Assembly (NCBI RefSeq): GCF_026735135.1
Contig: NZ_JAPQER010000001.1
Span: 379,500 to 443,499 of the forward strand
Length of the DNA stretch: 64,000 nucleotides
From: Clostridium aestuarii
GTDB taxonomy: Bacteria > Bacillota > Clostridia > Clostridiales > Clostridiaceae
Reading direction: 5' to 3'
The notes under the pieces were generated by a model. It was not told the DNA's origin. It saw nothing but the letters and a program-made list of their open reading frames with translations, and made no database searches. The position numbers and the translations under genes were made by a program. Position 1 is the first letter of the stretch. Each line of letters opens with the position of its first letter. This document shows, in pieces, positions 17,323-25,846 of this stretch.

Positions 17323-18342
17323 TTAGCCTCTAGCTATCATTTCACCATATTCTTCTTTTTTCTCACGAATGAATTTTTTTACAGCTTCTGCATTAGGCAT
17401 ATCTTCTGAACAACTGTGACTTGCCACTAACATAGCTGCTGATGCACTACCAAATTCTAAAGCATCAATTACATCCCAGCCTTCCATCAGTCCATAGATA
17501 AACGCTGAAGCATATGCATCTCCGCCTCCAAAAGATTTTAATAGTTTTACAGGAAATGATTTAATCTTAAATGACTCTCCGTTCTCTGTATATGCTGTTG
17601 ATCCTTCTTTACCATGTTTTATAACAACTGCTTTATTTCCATATTCTATCCATCTATCTGCTGTTTCTCTATCGCTGCTTCCTTCTGGTTTTATTAATTT
17701 TTCCATTAAATCAAATTCTTCTCTTGAACCCATTACAATGTCACTCATTCTACCTGCCATTGAATAATAAATCGCAATTTCATCTTGTGACTTCCATGTG
17801 TAGCTTCTATAATCTACATCAAAAATTACTACTGTACCATGCTTTTTAGCATATTCTATTGCCTTAAAACATGCTTCTCTTGAAGGACTTGCAGATAATG
17901 CTACACCTGATACAACTATTGCTTTTGCATTTTTTATATACTCTTCATTTATTTCTTCTGGAGATAATTGTAAATCCGCTATAGCATTTCTATACATTAA
18001 TATGCTACTTTCATTAGGACTTAATATTTCAGTAAATGTTAATCCTAATGATTCTCCATTTTTAGCTACAGCAATATTAGAAGTATCTATACCTTCTTTT
18101 TCAAAATAATCAGTTACAAATTTTCCAAATTGATCATCAGAAACTTTTCCAATAAATCCTACTTTTTTCCCTAATCTAGCCATTCCTACAGCTATGTTAG
18201 CAGGAGATCCCCCTACATATTTTGTAAACGTTCTACTTTCTTGTAGTGGTCTGTGAATTTCATTTGGGTTAAAGTCTATAGCAGCTCTACCAATAGGGAT
18301 TATATCCATTTTTCTTGTATTATCAAATTTAATATTATTCAT
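17323..18342 (-). CDS. iolC: 5-dehydro-2-deoxygluconokinase
   Basis: A 339-residue PfkB-family kinase; IolC phosphorylates 2-deoxy-5-keto-gluconate (DKG) to DKGP. It has the N-terminal GRAAIDFNP and YVGGSPANIAVGMARLG, the IolC forms of the ribokinase motifs, and the C-terminal FGGGDAYASAFIYG with the catalytic Asp. The ATG at 18342 follows AAAGGAGG by eight bases. It lies between iolJ and iolB. Confidence 0.92.
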   Translation of the reverse strand: MNNIKFDNTRKMDIIPIGRAAIDFNPNEIHRPLQESRTFTKYVGGSPANIAVGMARLGKKVGFIGKVSDDQFGKFVTDYFEKEGIDTSNIAVAKNGESLGLTFTEILSPNESSILMYRNAIADLQLSPEEINEEYIKNAKAIVVSGVALSASPSREACFKAIEYAKKHGTVVIFDVDYRSYTWKSQDEIAIYYSMAGRMSDIVMGSREEFDLMEKLIKPEGSSDRETADRWIEYGNKAVVIKHGKEGSTAYTENGESFKIKSFPVKLLKSFGGGDAYASAFIYGLMEGWDVIDALEFGSASAAMLVASHSCSEDMPNAEAVKKFIREKKEEYGEMIARG

Positions 18343-18359
18343 CAAAATTGCCTCCTTTA

Positions 18360-19199
18360 TTACTCATAGCTTTTAAAAATATTCATATGGTTTTTCACAT
18401 TTTCGTATGTTGCTTCTATTACCTTGTTATGGTAAGTAAAATAATCTACAGAATCTGAATTCTTCATTAGTTCATCTACTCTTTTAACTACATTATTAAA
18501 TGTAGCTGTAGCAACATTTATCTTTTTTATTCCGTATTTTATACATTTTTTAAATTCCTCTGGTTTTATACCCGATCCACCATGAAGCACTAAAGGAATT
18601 TCTATAGCATCATCAATTTCCTTTAATCTTTGGAATTGTAGGATTGGTTCTTCTTTATAAACTCCATGTGCATTTCCAATTGCTAATGCTAATGCATCAA
18701 CTTTAGTCTCTTTATAAAAACGTTCTGCATCTTCTACACTTGTAGCTAATACAGCAATGTCTTCAGAACCATCTTCGCTTCCACCAACTCTTCCTATTTC
18801 AGCTTCTACAGTAGCACCATATTTTTTAGCTAATTCTATTACTTCCTTTGTTTTTTTTATATTTTCATCTAATGGTAGATGAGAACCATCAAACATTACT
18901 GATGTAAATCCTACTTCTAACGCTTGCTTAATAGTTTCAATATTCACTCCATGATCTAAGTGAACTGCTACTGGTACTTTTGCTGTTTTAGCCGCTTCAA
19001 TCATTACAGGTGATATCAAATCAAGTGGAGAATGTTTTAAACGAACTTCTGCAATTTGCAATATCAGTGGATAGTTTAATTCTTCAGCTGCTCTAACTGC
19101 TCCTATAATCATTTCCATATTTGCAATGCTAAAAGCGCCTACACCATAATCACCCTTATCTGCCTTTTCCAAAAGTTCTCTCATTTTTACTAATGACAT
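18360..19199 (-). CDS. iolJ: 6-phospho-5-dehydro-2-deoxygluconate aldolase
   Basis: A 279-residue class II aldolase. Zn-binding features are VHLDHG, VEAEIG, NAHGVYK and VLHGGSGI. Sequence alone cannot separate IolJ from fructose-bisphosphate or tagatose aldolases, but the position between iolC and a dehydrogenase supports IolJ, which cleaves DKGP into dihydroxyacetone phosphate and malonate semialdehyde. GGAAGGAG precedes the ATG. Confidence 0.85.
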   Translation of the reverse strand: MSLVKMRELLEKADKGDYGVGAFSIANMEMIIGAVRAAEELNYPLILQIAEVRLKHSPLDLISPVMIEAAKTAKVPVAVHLDHGVNIETIKQALEVGFTSVMFDGSHLPLDENIKKTKEVIELAKKYGATVEAEIGRVGGSEDGSEDIAVLATSVEDAERFYKETKVDALALAIGNAHGVYKEEPILQFQRLKEIDDAIEIPLVLHGGSGIKPEEFKKCIKYGIKKINVATATFNNVVKRVDELMKNSDSVDYFTYHNKVIEATYENVKNHMNIFKSYE

Positions 19200-19236
19200 G
19201 ATATTTTCTCCTTCCTATATCTTTCCGTCCAAGGCT

Positions 19237-20388
19237 TTAGCTCCATAATTTTTTATAAATATCCATAACATCTTCTTTTTCAGGTTGTCTGATAGTATTA
19301 GCCGGACTACCACTAGCTAATGCATCATTTGCCATTTTATCTATGTTTGTTAAAAATTCATCTTCATCTATTCCATATTCCTCTAATGTTGGAATTTCAA
19401 TATCTTTACATAATTTTTTAATTTCTGCTACTAATTCTTTTGCAGCTTCCATATCTGACATTCCATCTTTATAAATTCCAATTACTTTTGCAATATCAGC
19501 AAAACGTTCTGTTGCTCCCTCTATTGCAAATTCTAAACACTCACCTATAAGAACTGCATTTGATATTCCGTGTGGAACATGGAATAACGCTCCTATTGGT
19601 CTACTCATTCCATGAATTATTGTAACTGATGAGTTGTTGAAAGCTATTCCTGCTTCTAATGCGCCAAGTGACATTTGATTTCTAGCTTCAAAATCTTTTC
19701 CATTCTTGCATACTTGTCTTAGATTACCAAAAATACGTTTTATTGCTGATAAAGCAAATGTATCTGATAGAGGTTGCGCTTTTCTAGAAGTATACGCTTC
19801 AACTGCATGGGTTAACGCATCAATTCCTGTTGCAGCAGTTACATTAGATGGTGCGGTCATTGTTAACTCTGCATCAACAACTGATAATTTAGGAATTAAT
19901 GTTGGTCCCATTAATAACATTTTTACATTATTTTTTGTATCTGATATTATTGTAACTTGTGTTGCTTCTGAACCTGTTCCTGCAGTAGTAGGTATTGCAA
20001 CAAGTGGTGTAGGGTTATTTATTACTTTTCCCATATAATCGGTTATATGTCCTGGATTTGCAACCATAGCCCCAATTGCTTTCATCGCATCAATTGGACT
20101 TCCTCCCCCTATAGCAATCAAGAAATCACATTTGTTATTCTTGTACAATTCTATTCCTTTTTCAACAATTACATCTGTTGGTTCACTATTAACATCATTG
20201 TAAACCTTATATTCTACTCCGACTTTTTCTAATACATCTGTTACTTTTGATACATTACCAATTTCAATCATAATTTTATCAGTTACGATTAAAGCTTTAC
20301 TACCTAATTCTTTAATATAATTTCCAGCTTCTTCTATAGCTCCTTTACCTGAAACTATATTGTTTGGAACTAAAAACTTATTTGCCAT
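19237..20388 (-). CDS. iron-containing alcohol dehydrogenase
   Basis: A 383-residue group III dehydrogenase: nucleotide-binding GGGSPIDAMKA and PTTAGTGSE, metal ligands in GIDALTHAVEAY and IHGMSRPIGALFHVPHG. It is the first gene of the operon, behind the promoter at 20509-20537, with AGGAGG before the ATG. Family members reduce aldehydes or oxidise alcohols with NAD(P)H. Since IolJ releases malonate semialdehyde and no iolA is present here, I infer that it may reduce that aldehyde to 3-hydroxypropionate; 1,3-propanediol- or lactaldehyde-type substrates are alternatives. Confidence 0.88.
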   Translation of the reverse strand: MANKFLVPNNIVSGKGAIEEAGNYIKELGSKALIVTDKIMIEIGNVSKVTDVLEKVGVEYKVYNDVNSEPTDVIVEKGIELYKNNKCDFLIAIGGGSPIDAMKAIGAMVANPGHITDYMGKVINNPTPLVAIPTTAGTGSEATQVTIISDTKNNVKMLLMGPTLIPKLSVVDAELTMTAPSNVTAATGIDALTHAVEAYTSRKAQPLSDTFALSAIKRIFGNLRQVCKNGKDFEARNQMSLGALEAGIAFNNSSVTIIHGMSRPIGALFHVPHGISNAVLIGECLEFAIEGATERFADIAKVIGIYKDGMSDMEAAKELVAEIKKLCKDIEIPTLEEYGIDEDEFLTNIDKMANDALASGSPANTIRQPEKEDVMDIYKKLWS

Positions 20389-20508
20389 TAGAGTTCCTCC
20401 TATCTATTAAATAATTTCTAAAATATCTTCTTTTACTGAGTAATAATTTCCATTTTTCTCCTTCTAACTAGTAATTTTTTTACTGCATTTTTGTCATCTC
20501 TTGGTTAG

Positions 20509-20537
20509 ATTTTAACCGTTTTTACAATCTTTGTCAA
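20509..20537 (-). promoter_or_regulatory. sigma-A promoter of the inositol-type operon
   Basis: On the minus strand TTGACA (20532-20537) and TAAAAT (20509-20514) are 17 bases apart, 121 bases upstream of the dehydrogenase start. A TCTTGGTTA motif (20499-20507) overlaps the expected transcription start, and four more related motifs lie upstream of the -35 element. Confidence 0.75.
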
Positions 20538-20551
20538 TCGCTTTTATAATC

Positions 20552-20593
20552 TTTTGGTTATATATTGATTACATTTTGATTATGTTTTGATTA
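20552..20593. promoter_or_regulatory. four direct repeats with 11-bp period (IolR-like operator)
   Basis: TTTTGGTTA (20552), TATTGATTA (20563), TTTTGATTA (20574) and TTTTGATTA (20585) start exactly 11 bp apart. Their complement TAATCAAAA closely follows the tandem 11-mer WRAYCAADARD that the DeoR-family IolR of B. subtilis recognises. They lie between the operon promoter and the divergent DeoR-type gene. Confidence 0.7.
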
Positions 20594-20714
20594 TTTTTGC
20601 ATATTTTTCTTGTATTCTTTCATACTATCTTATATACTATTTAATATAATACAGATATCAAATAGACATAATTTATATATATTACAAACAAAGAGTACTT
20701 TAGGAGGAGAGAAA

Positions 20715-21476
20715 TTGAAATCTTGTAGAATACAAGAAATTGAAAATTACATTATAAAACATGAAAATGTTTCTTTAAATACATTATGCTCTGTTTTTGA
20801 TGTTTCAAAAAACACTATACGAAGAGATATTTCGGAACTTGAAGAAAAAGGTGTAATTACAAAAGTATACGGTGGCATTACTATAAATAAAGATAAAAGA
20901 AACACTGTTCCATTTGAAGAAAGAGAAATTAAAAATAAATCTGAAAAACAAGTCATTGCGGAAGCCGCTAGTGAATTAGTAAATGATGGAGATATAATTT
21001 TTATAGACTCTGGAACAACCACTATGCACATGATACCTTTTTTAGCAGATAAAAAAAACCTGACTATAATAACCAATAATCTTAATGTATTAGTTATTGC
21101 GCTTATGTACCCTAATCTTAACGTATTATCACCAGGAGGAACATTATTTAGAAAAACTAATTCACTTATAGGAATTGAAGCTGTAAACTTTTTAAGAAAT
21201 TATAATATTTGTAAAGCCTTCATGGCCACGACTGGAGTTTCTATTTCAAAGGGGGTTACTAATTCATCCTCTATTGAGTATCAGATAAAGAAAACTGTTG
21301 TGGACAAAAGCGATACAGTAGTAATTTTAGCTGACAATTCTAAGCTTAATGTTACATCTTTACTAACATACTGTGAATTAGAAAACATAACTGCTTTTAT
21401 TACAAACAAGGTTCCACCTAAAGATTTTAAAGATTTCTTTAAAGAAAATGATATACAGTTAATAGTTCCAAGCTAA
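20715..21476 (+). CDS. DeoR family transcriptional regulator (IolR-like)
   Basis: A 253-residue regulator with an N-terminal helix-turn-helix (about 18-40, VSKNTIRRDISELEEKG) and the C-terminal sugar-phosphate sensor domain (IFIDSGTTTMHMIPFL, ILADNSKL). DeoR repressors of this type bind a phosphorylated sugar intermediate; for IolR that is DKGP. The start is TTG at 20715, seven bases after TAGGAGGAG; the longer frame from 20610 has no support. Divergent placement and the repeat array argue that it controls the iol-type operon and itself. Confidence 0.88.
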   Translation: MKSCRIQEIENYIIKHENVSLNTLCSVFDVSKNTIRRDISELEEKGVITKVYGGITINKDKRNTVPFEEREIKNKSEKQVIAEAASELVNDGDIIFIDSGTTTMHMIPFLADKKNLTIITNNLNVLVIALMYPNLNVLSPGGTLFRKTNSLIGIEAVNFLRNYNICKAFMATTGVSISKGVTNSSSIEYQIKKTVVDKSDTVVILADNSKLNVTSLLTYCELENITAFITNKVPPKDFKDFFKENDIQLIVPS

Positions 21477-21523
21477 TAAAAAGCATATATTATTTGAAAT
21501 ACACTTCACTATATTAACAATAA

Positions 21524-21619
21524 AAAGGACTATCTCAAAATAAATAAAAAATACAATATACTGATTTTTCGATTACAAATCAGTATATTGTATTTAAACT
21601 CTATTTTGAGACAGTCTTT
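21524..21619. repeat. long imperfect inverted repeat, possible terminator or MITE
   Basis: A 96-bp stem. The inner arms, AAATACAATATACTGATTT (21549-21567) and AAATCAGTATATTGTATTT (21577-21595), are perfect. The outer arms (21524-21542 and 21602-21619, core TCTCAAAATA / TATTTTGAGA) are nearly so. A T-rich run follows. It lies between convergent genes and can terminate both. The GACTGTCTCAAAA-type outer end resembles insertion-sequence termini, so a small non-autonomous element is possible. Confidence 0.6.
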
Positions 21620-21677
21620 CTTTTTTGCTTATTTAAAAATTTGCATAATTACAAAATCAACTAACTGAATGCAGCTT

Positions 21678-22130
21678 TCATTGTTCATTCTTAGCAATTT
21701 GTTTTTTATCAACATTAAAATTATACATTAGTCCTGCAATAATTAAAAATCCACCAATTATTTTTCCTTTTGAAATCAAATTTCCAGTAAAATGATCTAT
21801 AAATAACCCTGTAAAAAGTTGTCCTATAAAGATAAGCAATGTTGAATAAATTGCTGGAATTTTAGGTATTATAATATTTGATATAACTACAACCATTACT
21901 CCTATTACCCCACCTAAATAAGCCCAAAACGGAATATGAGAAAGTGCACTCATAGATAAATTTGCAAACTCATTTTTAAACACCAAAATTAAAGTAGTAA
22001 ATAATAATCCTACTGTATAATTTACAAAAGTTCCTTGGAACACACCTATTTTTTTTGCTAAATACGAGTTAATTACCATTGATAGAATAACCAAACATCC
22101 ACTTATCAACGCCAGTATTATATATAACAT
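21678..22130 (-). CDS. DUF606 (YdcZ) family membrane transporter, first of pair
   Basis: A 150-residue protein with about five membrane helices, belonging to the DUF606/YdcZ branch of the drug/metabolite transporter superfamily (LISGCLVILSMVINSYLAKK, FVNYTVG). These five-helix proteins commonly come as adjacent pairs that form heterodimers. The partner starts 13 bases upstream. AGGAGGAG precedes the ATG. The substrate is unknown. Confidence 0.8.
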   Translation of the reverse strand: MLYIILALISGCLVILSMVINSYLAKKIGVFQGTFVNYTVGLLFTTLILVFKNEFANLSMSALSHIPFWAYLGGVIGVMVVVISNIIIPKIPAIYSTLLIFIGQLFTGLFIDHFTGNLISKGKIIGGFLIIAGLMYNFNVDKKQIAKNEQ

Positions 22131-22142
22131 ATATTGCTCCTC

Positions 22143-22565
22143 CTAATATATCAGCATTATAATTATTCCTATTAATATTAAGGTAAATCCAATTAATTTT
22201 TCTCTTTGAAATTTATTAACATTCATTCCTAATAACCCAAAATGATCTATAATTCCTGATGCAACTGATTGTCCAAACAAACCTAGCGATAATGTTAAAG
22301 ATACTCCTAGATACTTAAAACACACATTGTTAAAAAATACCAAAAACACACCAATAGCTCCTGCACTAAATAAATAAATTGGAATGTTTTCTTTAAACTT
22401 AATTTTCTTTTTTCTAATAACTAAAATGAAACTTATCATTGTAAGTCCTACTATATGAACTATTAATACTGATAAATAATCACCTATATTTTTTGCTAAA
22501 ATCCCATTAAAAGTTACCATAATAGCAATTAATAACCCTATGAACACTGCTGATAATTTATACAT
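22143..22565 (-). CDS. DUF606 (YdcZ) family membrane transporter, second of pair
   Basis: A 140-residue paralogue of the neighbouring protein, with the same five-helix plan (GLLIAIMVTFNGILAKNIG, FGLLGMNVNKFQREKLIG). It is the first gene of the two-gene operon and has TGGAGGAAAGG before the ATG. It is divergent from a Crp-type regulator, an arrangement I infer to be regulatory. Confidence 0.8.
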   Translation of the reverse strand: MYKLSAVFIGLLIAIMVTFNGILAKNIGDYLSVLIVHIVGLTMISFILVIRKKKIKFKENIPIYLFSAGAIGVFLVFFNNVCFKYLGVSLTLSLGLFGQSVASGIIDHFGLLGMNVNKFQREKLIGFTLILIGIIIMLIY

Positions 22566-22626
22566 TACCTTTCCTCCATTTCTTAATTCATCCTAAGCAT
22601 ATCACATCAACAAACAATATTAATAT

Positions 22627-22636
22627 GACATATGTC
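22627..22636. promoter_or_regulatory. perfect palindrome GACATATGTC between transporter pair and Crp-type gene
   Basis: A 10-bp perfect palindrome in the 195-bp divergent gap, 62 bp from the transporter start and close upstream of a TATAAT at about 22656 that faces the regulator. It is a candidate site for the Crp-type protein. Confidence 0.4.
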
Positions 22637-22760
22637 CTATTTTTAGATAAATAGTCTATAATATAATTACTGGTATTATTTTTAATATATGAAGCTTTCT
22701 CAATGGAAGATAAATATAACACTAAACATTATTAATAATTATTTAGGAGGAATATGCGTA

Positions 22761-23456
22761 GTGATAAGAATTCATAATGAAAATAAATTAAATTATTATA
22801 TCAATAAATATAATATTAAAGATATTTTTGATAAAGATATGAAAAAATATATGGAATTGTTTTTGTTCAATAAAAATGATCACATTTGCAGGTCTGATCA
22901 AAAAATGGACTATTGTTATTTTCTAGTTGAAGGCAAGGTCAAAGTATATACTTTATTGAAAAACGGAAAATCTCTTTTGTTGCAATTTTACAAACCATTA
23001 AATATATTTGGAGATATTGAATTTATTGATATTGATATGGCCTCATCCAATCTTCAAGCTATGGAAGACTCTTTATGCATAGGTATTTCAATGGACACTT
23101 TAAGAAAAAATGCAATTAATGATATACAGTTTTTAAAATATATATGCAAAAGTTTAGGTAATAAACTAGATAAATTTTCGAAATACAGCTCTATCAACCT
23201 TTTATATCCATTAAAAAACAGACTAGCTAGCTATATTTTAGCTACCACACCATATGATGATAATTCATCCACTGTAGATGAGTTATATACATATAAATTA
23301 ACAGAACTATCAGATTTACTTGGAACTAGCTATAGACATTTAATAAGAACCATAAATAAATTATGCACTGAAAAAATTATAAAAAAAGAAAAAAACTCAA
23401 TTATTATTTTAAACAGAACCTCATTAGAACAATTAGCTGGTGACATATATAAATAG
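22761..23456 (+). CDS. Crp/Fnr family transcriptional regulator
   Basis: A 231-residue protein: cyclic-nucleotide-type beta barrel (about 35-130, YCYFLVEGKVKVYTLLKNGK) and C-terminal winged helix (LTELSDLLGTSYRHLIRTIN). It lacks the Fnr N-terminal cysteine cluster, and I see no clear cAMP-binding motif, so the ligand is unknown. The start GTG at 22761 lies ten bases after TTAGGAGG. It is similar in layout to YeiL-like regulators and is divergent from the DUF606 pair, its probable target. Confidence 0.8.
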   Translation: MIRIHNENKLNYYINKYNIKDIFDKDMKKYMELFLFNKNDHICRSDQKMDYCYFLVEGKVKVYTLLKNGKSLLLQFYKPLNIFGDIEFIDIDMASSNLQAMEDSLCIGISMDTLRKNAINDIQFLKYICKSLGNKLDKFSKYSSINLLYPLKNRLASYILATTPYDDNSSTVDELYTYKLTELSDLLGTSYRHLIRTINKLCTEKIIKKEKNSIIILNRTSLEQLAGDIYK

Positions 23457-23486
23457 CTTAAAAGCACTAAAGCTTTTAAGCTATTT
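23451..23486. terminator. bidirectional intrinsic terminator
   Basis: AAATAGCTTAAAAGC (23451-23465) pairs perfectly with GCTTTTAAGCTATTT (23472-23486). It overlaps the last codons of both convergent genes. Confidence 0.85.
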
Positions 23487-23894
23487 CTTCTGCTTTAAAT
23501 TCCTATTTATTCTTATAATTTGAGTATCATTATCCATAACTCTTCTGCTTAACATATTTATATCCATTCTAATATCATCCATTTTTTCCTCTACAGTTTG
23601 TATATCCCTTGAATTTTCTTTTACCAAACTCTCTATATTATCTGCTTTTTCTTCTATCAAATTTTGCACTTTATTATATTCACCACTTTTATTCTCATTA
23701 TGTGAAAATCGACCATCAACAGTTTCTTTTATTTTCTTCCTTAATTCCTCTATCAAAATCATATTGTTATCATTTTTTCTTTCTAAGTTTTCTAATTTAT
23801 CATTTATATTAACAAAATTATGCTCTATATTTTGAAACATGTTGTTAAACTCTTCATACATTTTTTCTATCAGATTTTCCGTTTTATCTGACAC
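23481..23894 (-). CDS. coiled-coil protein of unknown function
   Basis: A 137-residue, highly charged, all-helical protein with heptad-like spacing (NDKLENLERKNDNNMILIEE, MDDIRMDINMLSRRVMDN) and no membrane segment. The start is GTG at 23894, seven bases after TTGGAGGGG. I do not recognise the family; similar small coiled-coil proteins are common in clostridia. It is a single gene between two terminators or promoters. Confidence 0.7.
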   Translation of the reverse strand: MSDKTENLIEKMYEEFNNMFQNIEHNFVNINDKLENLERKNDNNMILIEELRKKIKETVDGRFSHNENKSGEYNKVQNLIEEKADNIESLVKENSRDIQTVEEKMDDIRMDINMLSRRVMDNDTQIIRINRNLKQKK

Positions 23895-24118
23895 ATTAAC
23901 CCCTCCAAATTAATATTATATTTTAACAGTTAAATTAAAATATAATATTAAACACTATATTTTAACCTTCATAGTATTATATGAAAGCTTTTGTTATTTT
24001 GTTATTACCTTTTCACACTCTATATAAATTTATAGTTTTACATTAGTAAATCATTCACGCACTTTTATTATATTTTCCTATTACCTTGGGAATATCTATA
24101 ATATAAGGGAGTGATATT

Positions 24119-24574
24119 ATGGATAATAAAACAAGTATTGAGCAATTAAATACAATTTTAAAAGATGAATACATGTCCATTGACAGTTATGATAAATTTA
24201 TTCAAGATGTAAATGAAGAAAATGTAAAAATTGAATTACAAAAAATTCAACAGAACCATAAACACCATGCTATTAAACTTGCTGAAAAAATACAAAATCT
24301 TGGTGGCAATCCCATAGATAATATAGGAATACAGGGTATGTTAGCACTAGCACTGTCAAATTTAAATAATGCAGGAGAAAAAGATTCATTATCATATCTA
24401 AAAAAAGCATACGATGAAGAAAATACTAGAATAAAAAACGCTTCTCAAGTAGTTTCAAAAAATATTGATGAGGAAAGTTCATCACTTGTAAATAATATTT
24501 TAAGTGAAAACAAAAATAATATTAATTCTCTTAATTTACTAATTAATGGATTAAATACATCTTCAGCAGAATAA
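24119..24574 (+). CDS. ferritin-like DUF2383 family protein
   Basis: A 151-residue four-helix protein. LNTILKDEYMSIDSYDKFI and QNHKHHAIKLAEKIQNLGGN place ligand-type Glu, Asp and His residues as in ferritin-like folds of the DUF2383 group. AAGGGAGTGAT precedes the ATG. In spore-formers such proteins are often linked to sporulation or oxidative stress, which I cannot test here. It ends at a clear terminator. Confidence 0.7.
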   Translation: MDNKTSIEQLNTILKDEYMSIDSYDKFIQDVNEENVKIELQKIQQNHKHHAIKLAEKIQNLGGNPIDNIGIQGMLALALSNLNNAGEKDSLSYLKKAYDEENTRIKNASQVVSKNIDEESSSLVNNILSENKNNINSLNLLINGLNTSSAE

Positions 24575-24587
24575 TTTATAAACTATA

Positions 24588-24639
24588 AAAACTTCCTAAG
24601 AATTTTGATAGCTAAACTCCAAAATTCTTAAGAAGTTTT
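24588..24639 (+). terminator. intrinsic terminator
   Basis: AAAACTTCCTAAGAATTTTG (24588-24607) pairs, with one mismatch, with the segment 24620-24639, and a T/C-rich tail follows. It is just downstream of the ferritin-like gene. Confidence 0.8.
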
Positions 24640-24838
24640 CCTCTTTATAAAACTCAAAATTTTCAATTTCCTTCAAAATAAAAAATCACGATTTTAAATA
24701 AAAAACGTTGTTTTTATTTGTAAAATAACGCTAATATATTTAAATTCTTTAAAAATGAAAAAATTTGAGACTTTATATTATTTTAATACGGTTATATAAT
24801 CCTATATGATATTTAATTAACTCATGGAGGAACCTACT

Positions 24839-25753
24839 ATGAATAGGGATAAATTTATAGGAACATTACTTATTATAATCTCTGCTATGACATTTGGAAG
24901 TCTGCCTTTATTTTCAAAATTTGCCTATGCTCAAGGTATATCAGTAAGCACTCTTTTGTTCTTAAGATTTTTTACTGCAAGCCTTATTTTGTGGTCATAT
25001 GTTTTAGTTAAAAAACTTCCTTATAAAACCACAAAATCTATACTTAAGCATCTACTTTTAATAAGCTTTATAGGATATACTTCTTCAGCCTCTGGACTTT
25101 TTTATGCTTATAAATACATATCAAGCTCTTTGGCTACAATTATAGTTTACTGCTATCCTGTTATAGTAGTAGGACATGAAATGATTGTTTCTAGAAAACT
25201 AGACTTTAAAAAGCTTTTTTGCCTAATTTCAACATCAATTGGATTACTTCTTGTTGTTTGTACTGGACCTGTAAAAGTGAATTTGACAGGTATACTTCTT
25301 GCTTTTATAGGATCTATTGGATATGCTTATTTTTGTATAGGACTTGAAAAGAAAAGAATACAAGCACTGAACTCTACAGTAATATCAACTTATGTAATGA
25401 GTTCTTGTATGATAGTTTATTTCATACAATGCTTAATTACTAGACAAACTTTAATTGCACCAAATACTAAGAGTTTTTTATGTTCTATAGTCTTAGGTGT
25501 TTTGTGCAGCATAGTTCCTACAATAACCCTCTATGAAGGAGTTAAAAGAATTGGTGTTGGTAATTCTGTTATAATAAGTACTTTCGAACCACTATTTGTA
25601 TGTATTTTAGGAGTTGTTTTCTTAAATGAAATTATAACTTCAAACATGATTATAGGTGGATTACTAATTATCGTATCGCTAATATTTTTACAGATACCAA
25701 CTCCAAAAATTTTCACCCAAAGACGGAAACCACCTATTTTAACTACAAAATAA
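24839..25753 (+). CDS. EamA family (DMT superfamily) transporter
   Basis: A 304-residue, ten-helix protein made of two EamA repeats (GTLLIIISAMTFGSLPLFSK; YEGVKRIGVGNSVIISTFEP). The family exports metabolites such as amino acids. The ATG at 24839 is eight bases after GGAGG; the upstream in-frame ATG at 24824 overlaps that site. It is a single gene; the 264-bp gap before it has a short hairpin (24697-24719) but no gene. Substrate unknown. Confidence 0.85.
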   Translation: MNRDKFIGTLLIIISAMTFGSLPLFSKFAYAQGISVSTLLFLRFFTASLILWSYVLVKKLPYKTTKSILKHLLLISFIGYTSSASGLFYAYKYISSSLATIIVYCYPVIVVGHEMIVSRKLDFKKLFCLISTSIGLLLVVCTGPVKVNLTGILLAFIGSIGYAYFCIGLEKKRIQALNSTVISTYVMSSCMIVYFIQCLITRQTLIAPNTKSFLCSIVLGVLCSIVPTITLYEGVKRIGVGNSVIISTFEPLFVCILGVVFLNEIITSNMIIGGLLIIVSLIFLQIPTPKIFTQRRKPPILTTK

Positions 25754-25799
25754 AAAAGCTTATATCACTAAATTGTGTTTTTTCTTATATATTACACTA

Positions 25800-25835
25800 A
25801 AAATAGCAGAAGATATTTTTTATTCTGCTATTTTT
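25800..25835. terminator. bidirectional intrinsic terminator
   Basis: AAAATAGCAGAA (25800-25811) pairs with TTCTGCTATTTT (25823-25834), between two convergent genes. Confidence 0.8.
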
Positions 25836-25846
25836 AATATATTCCA

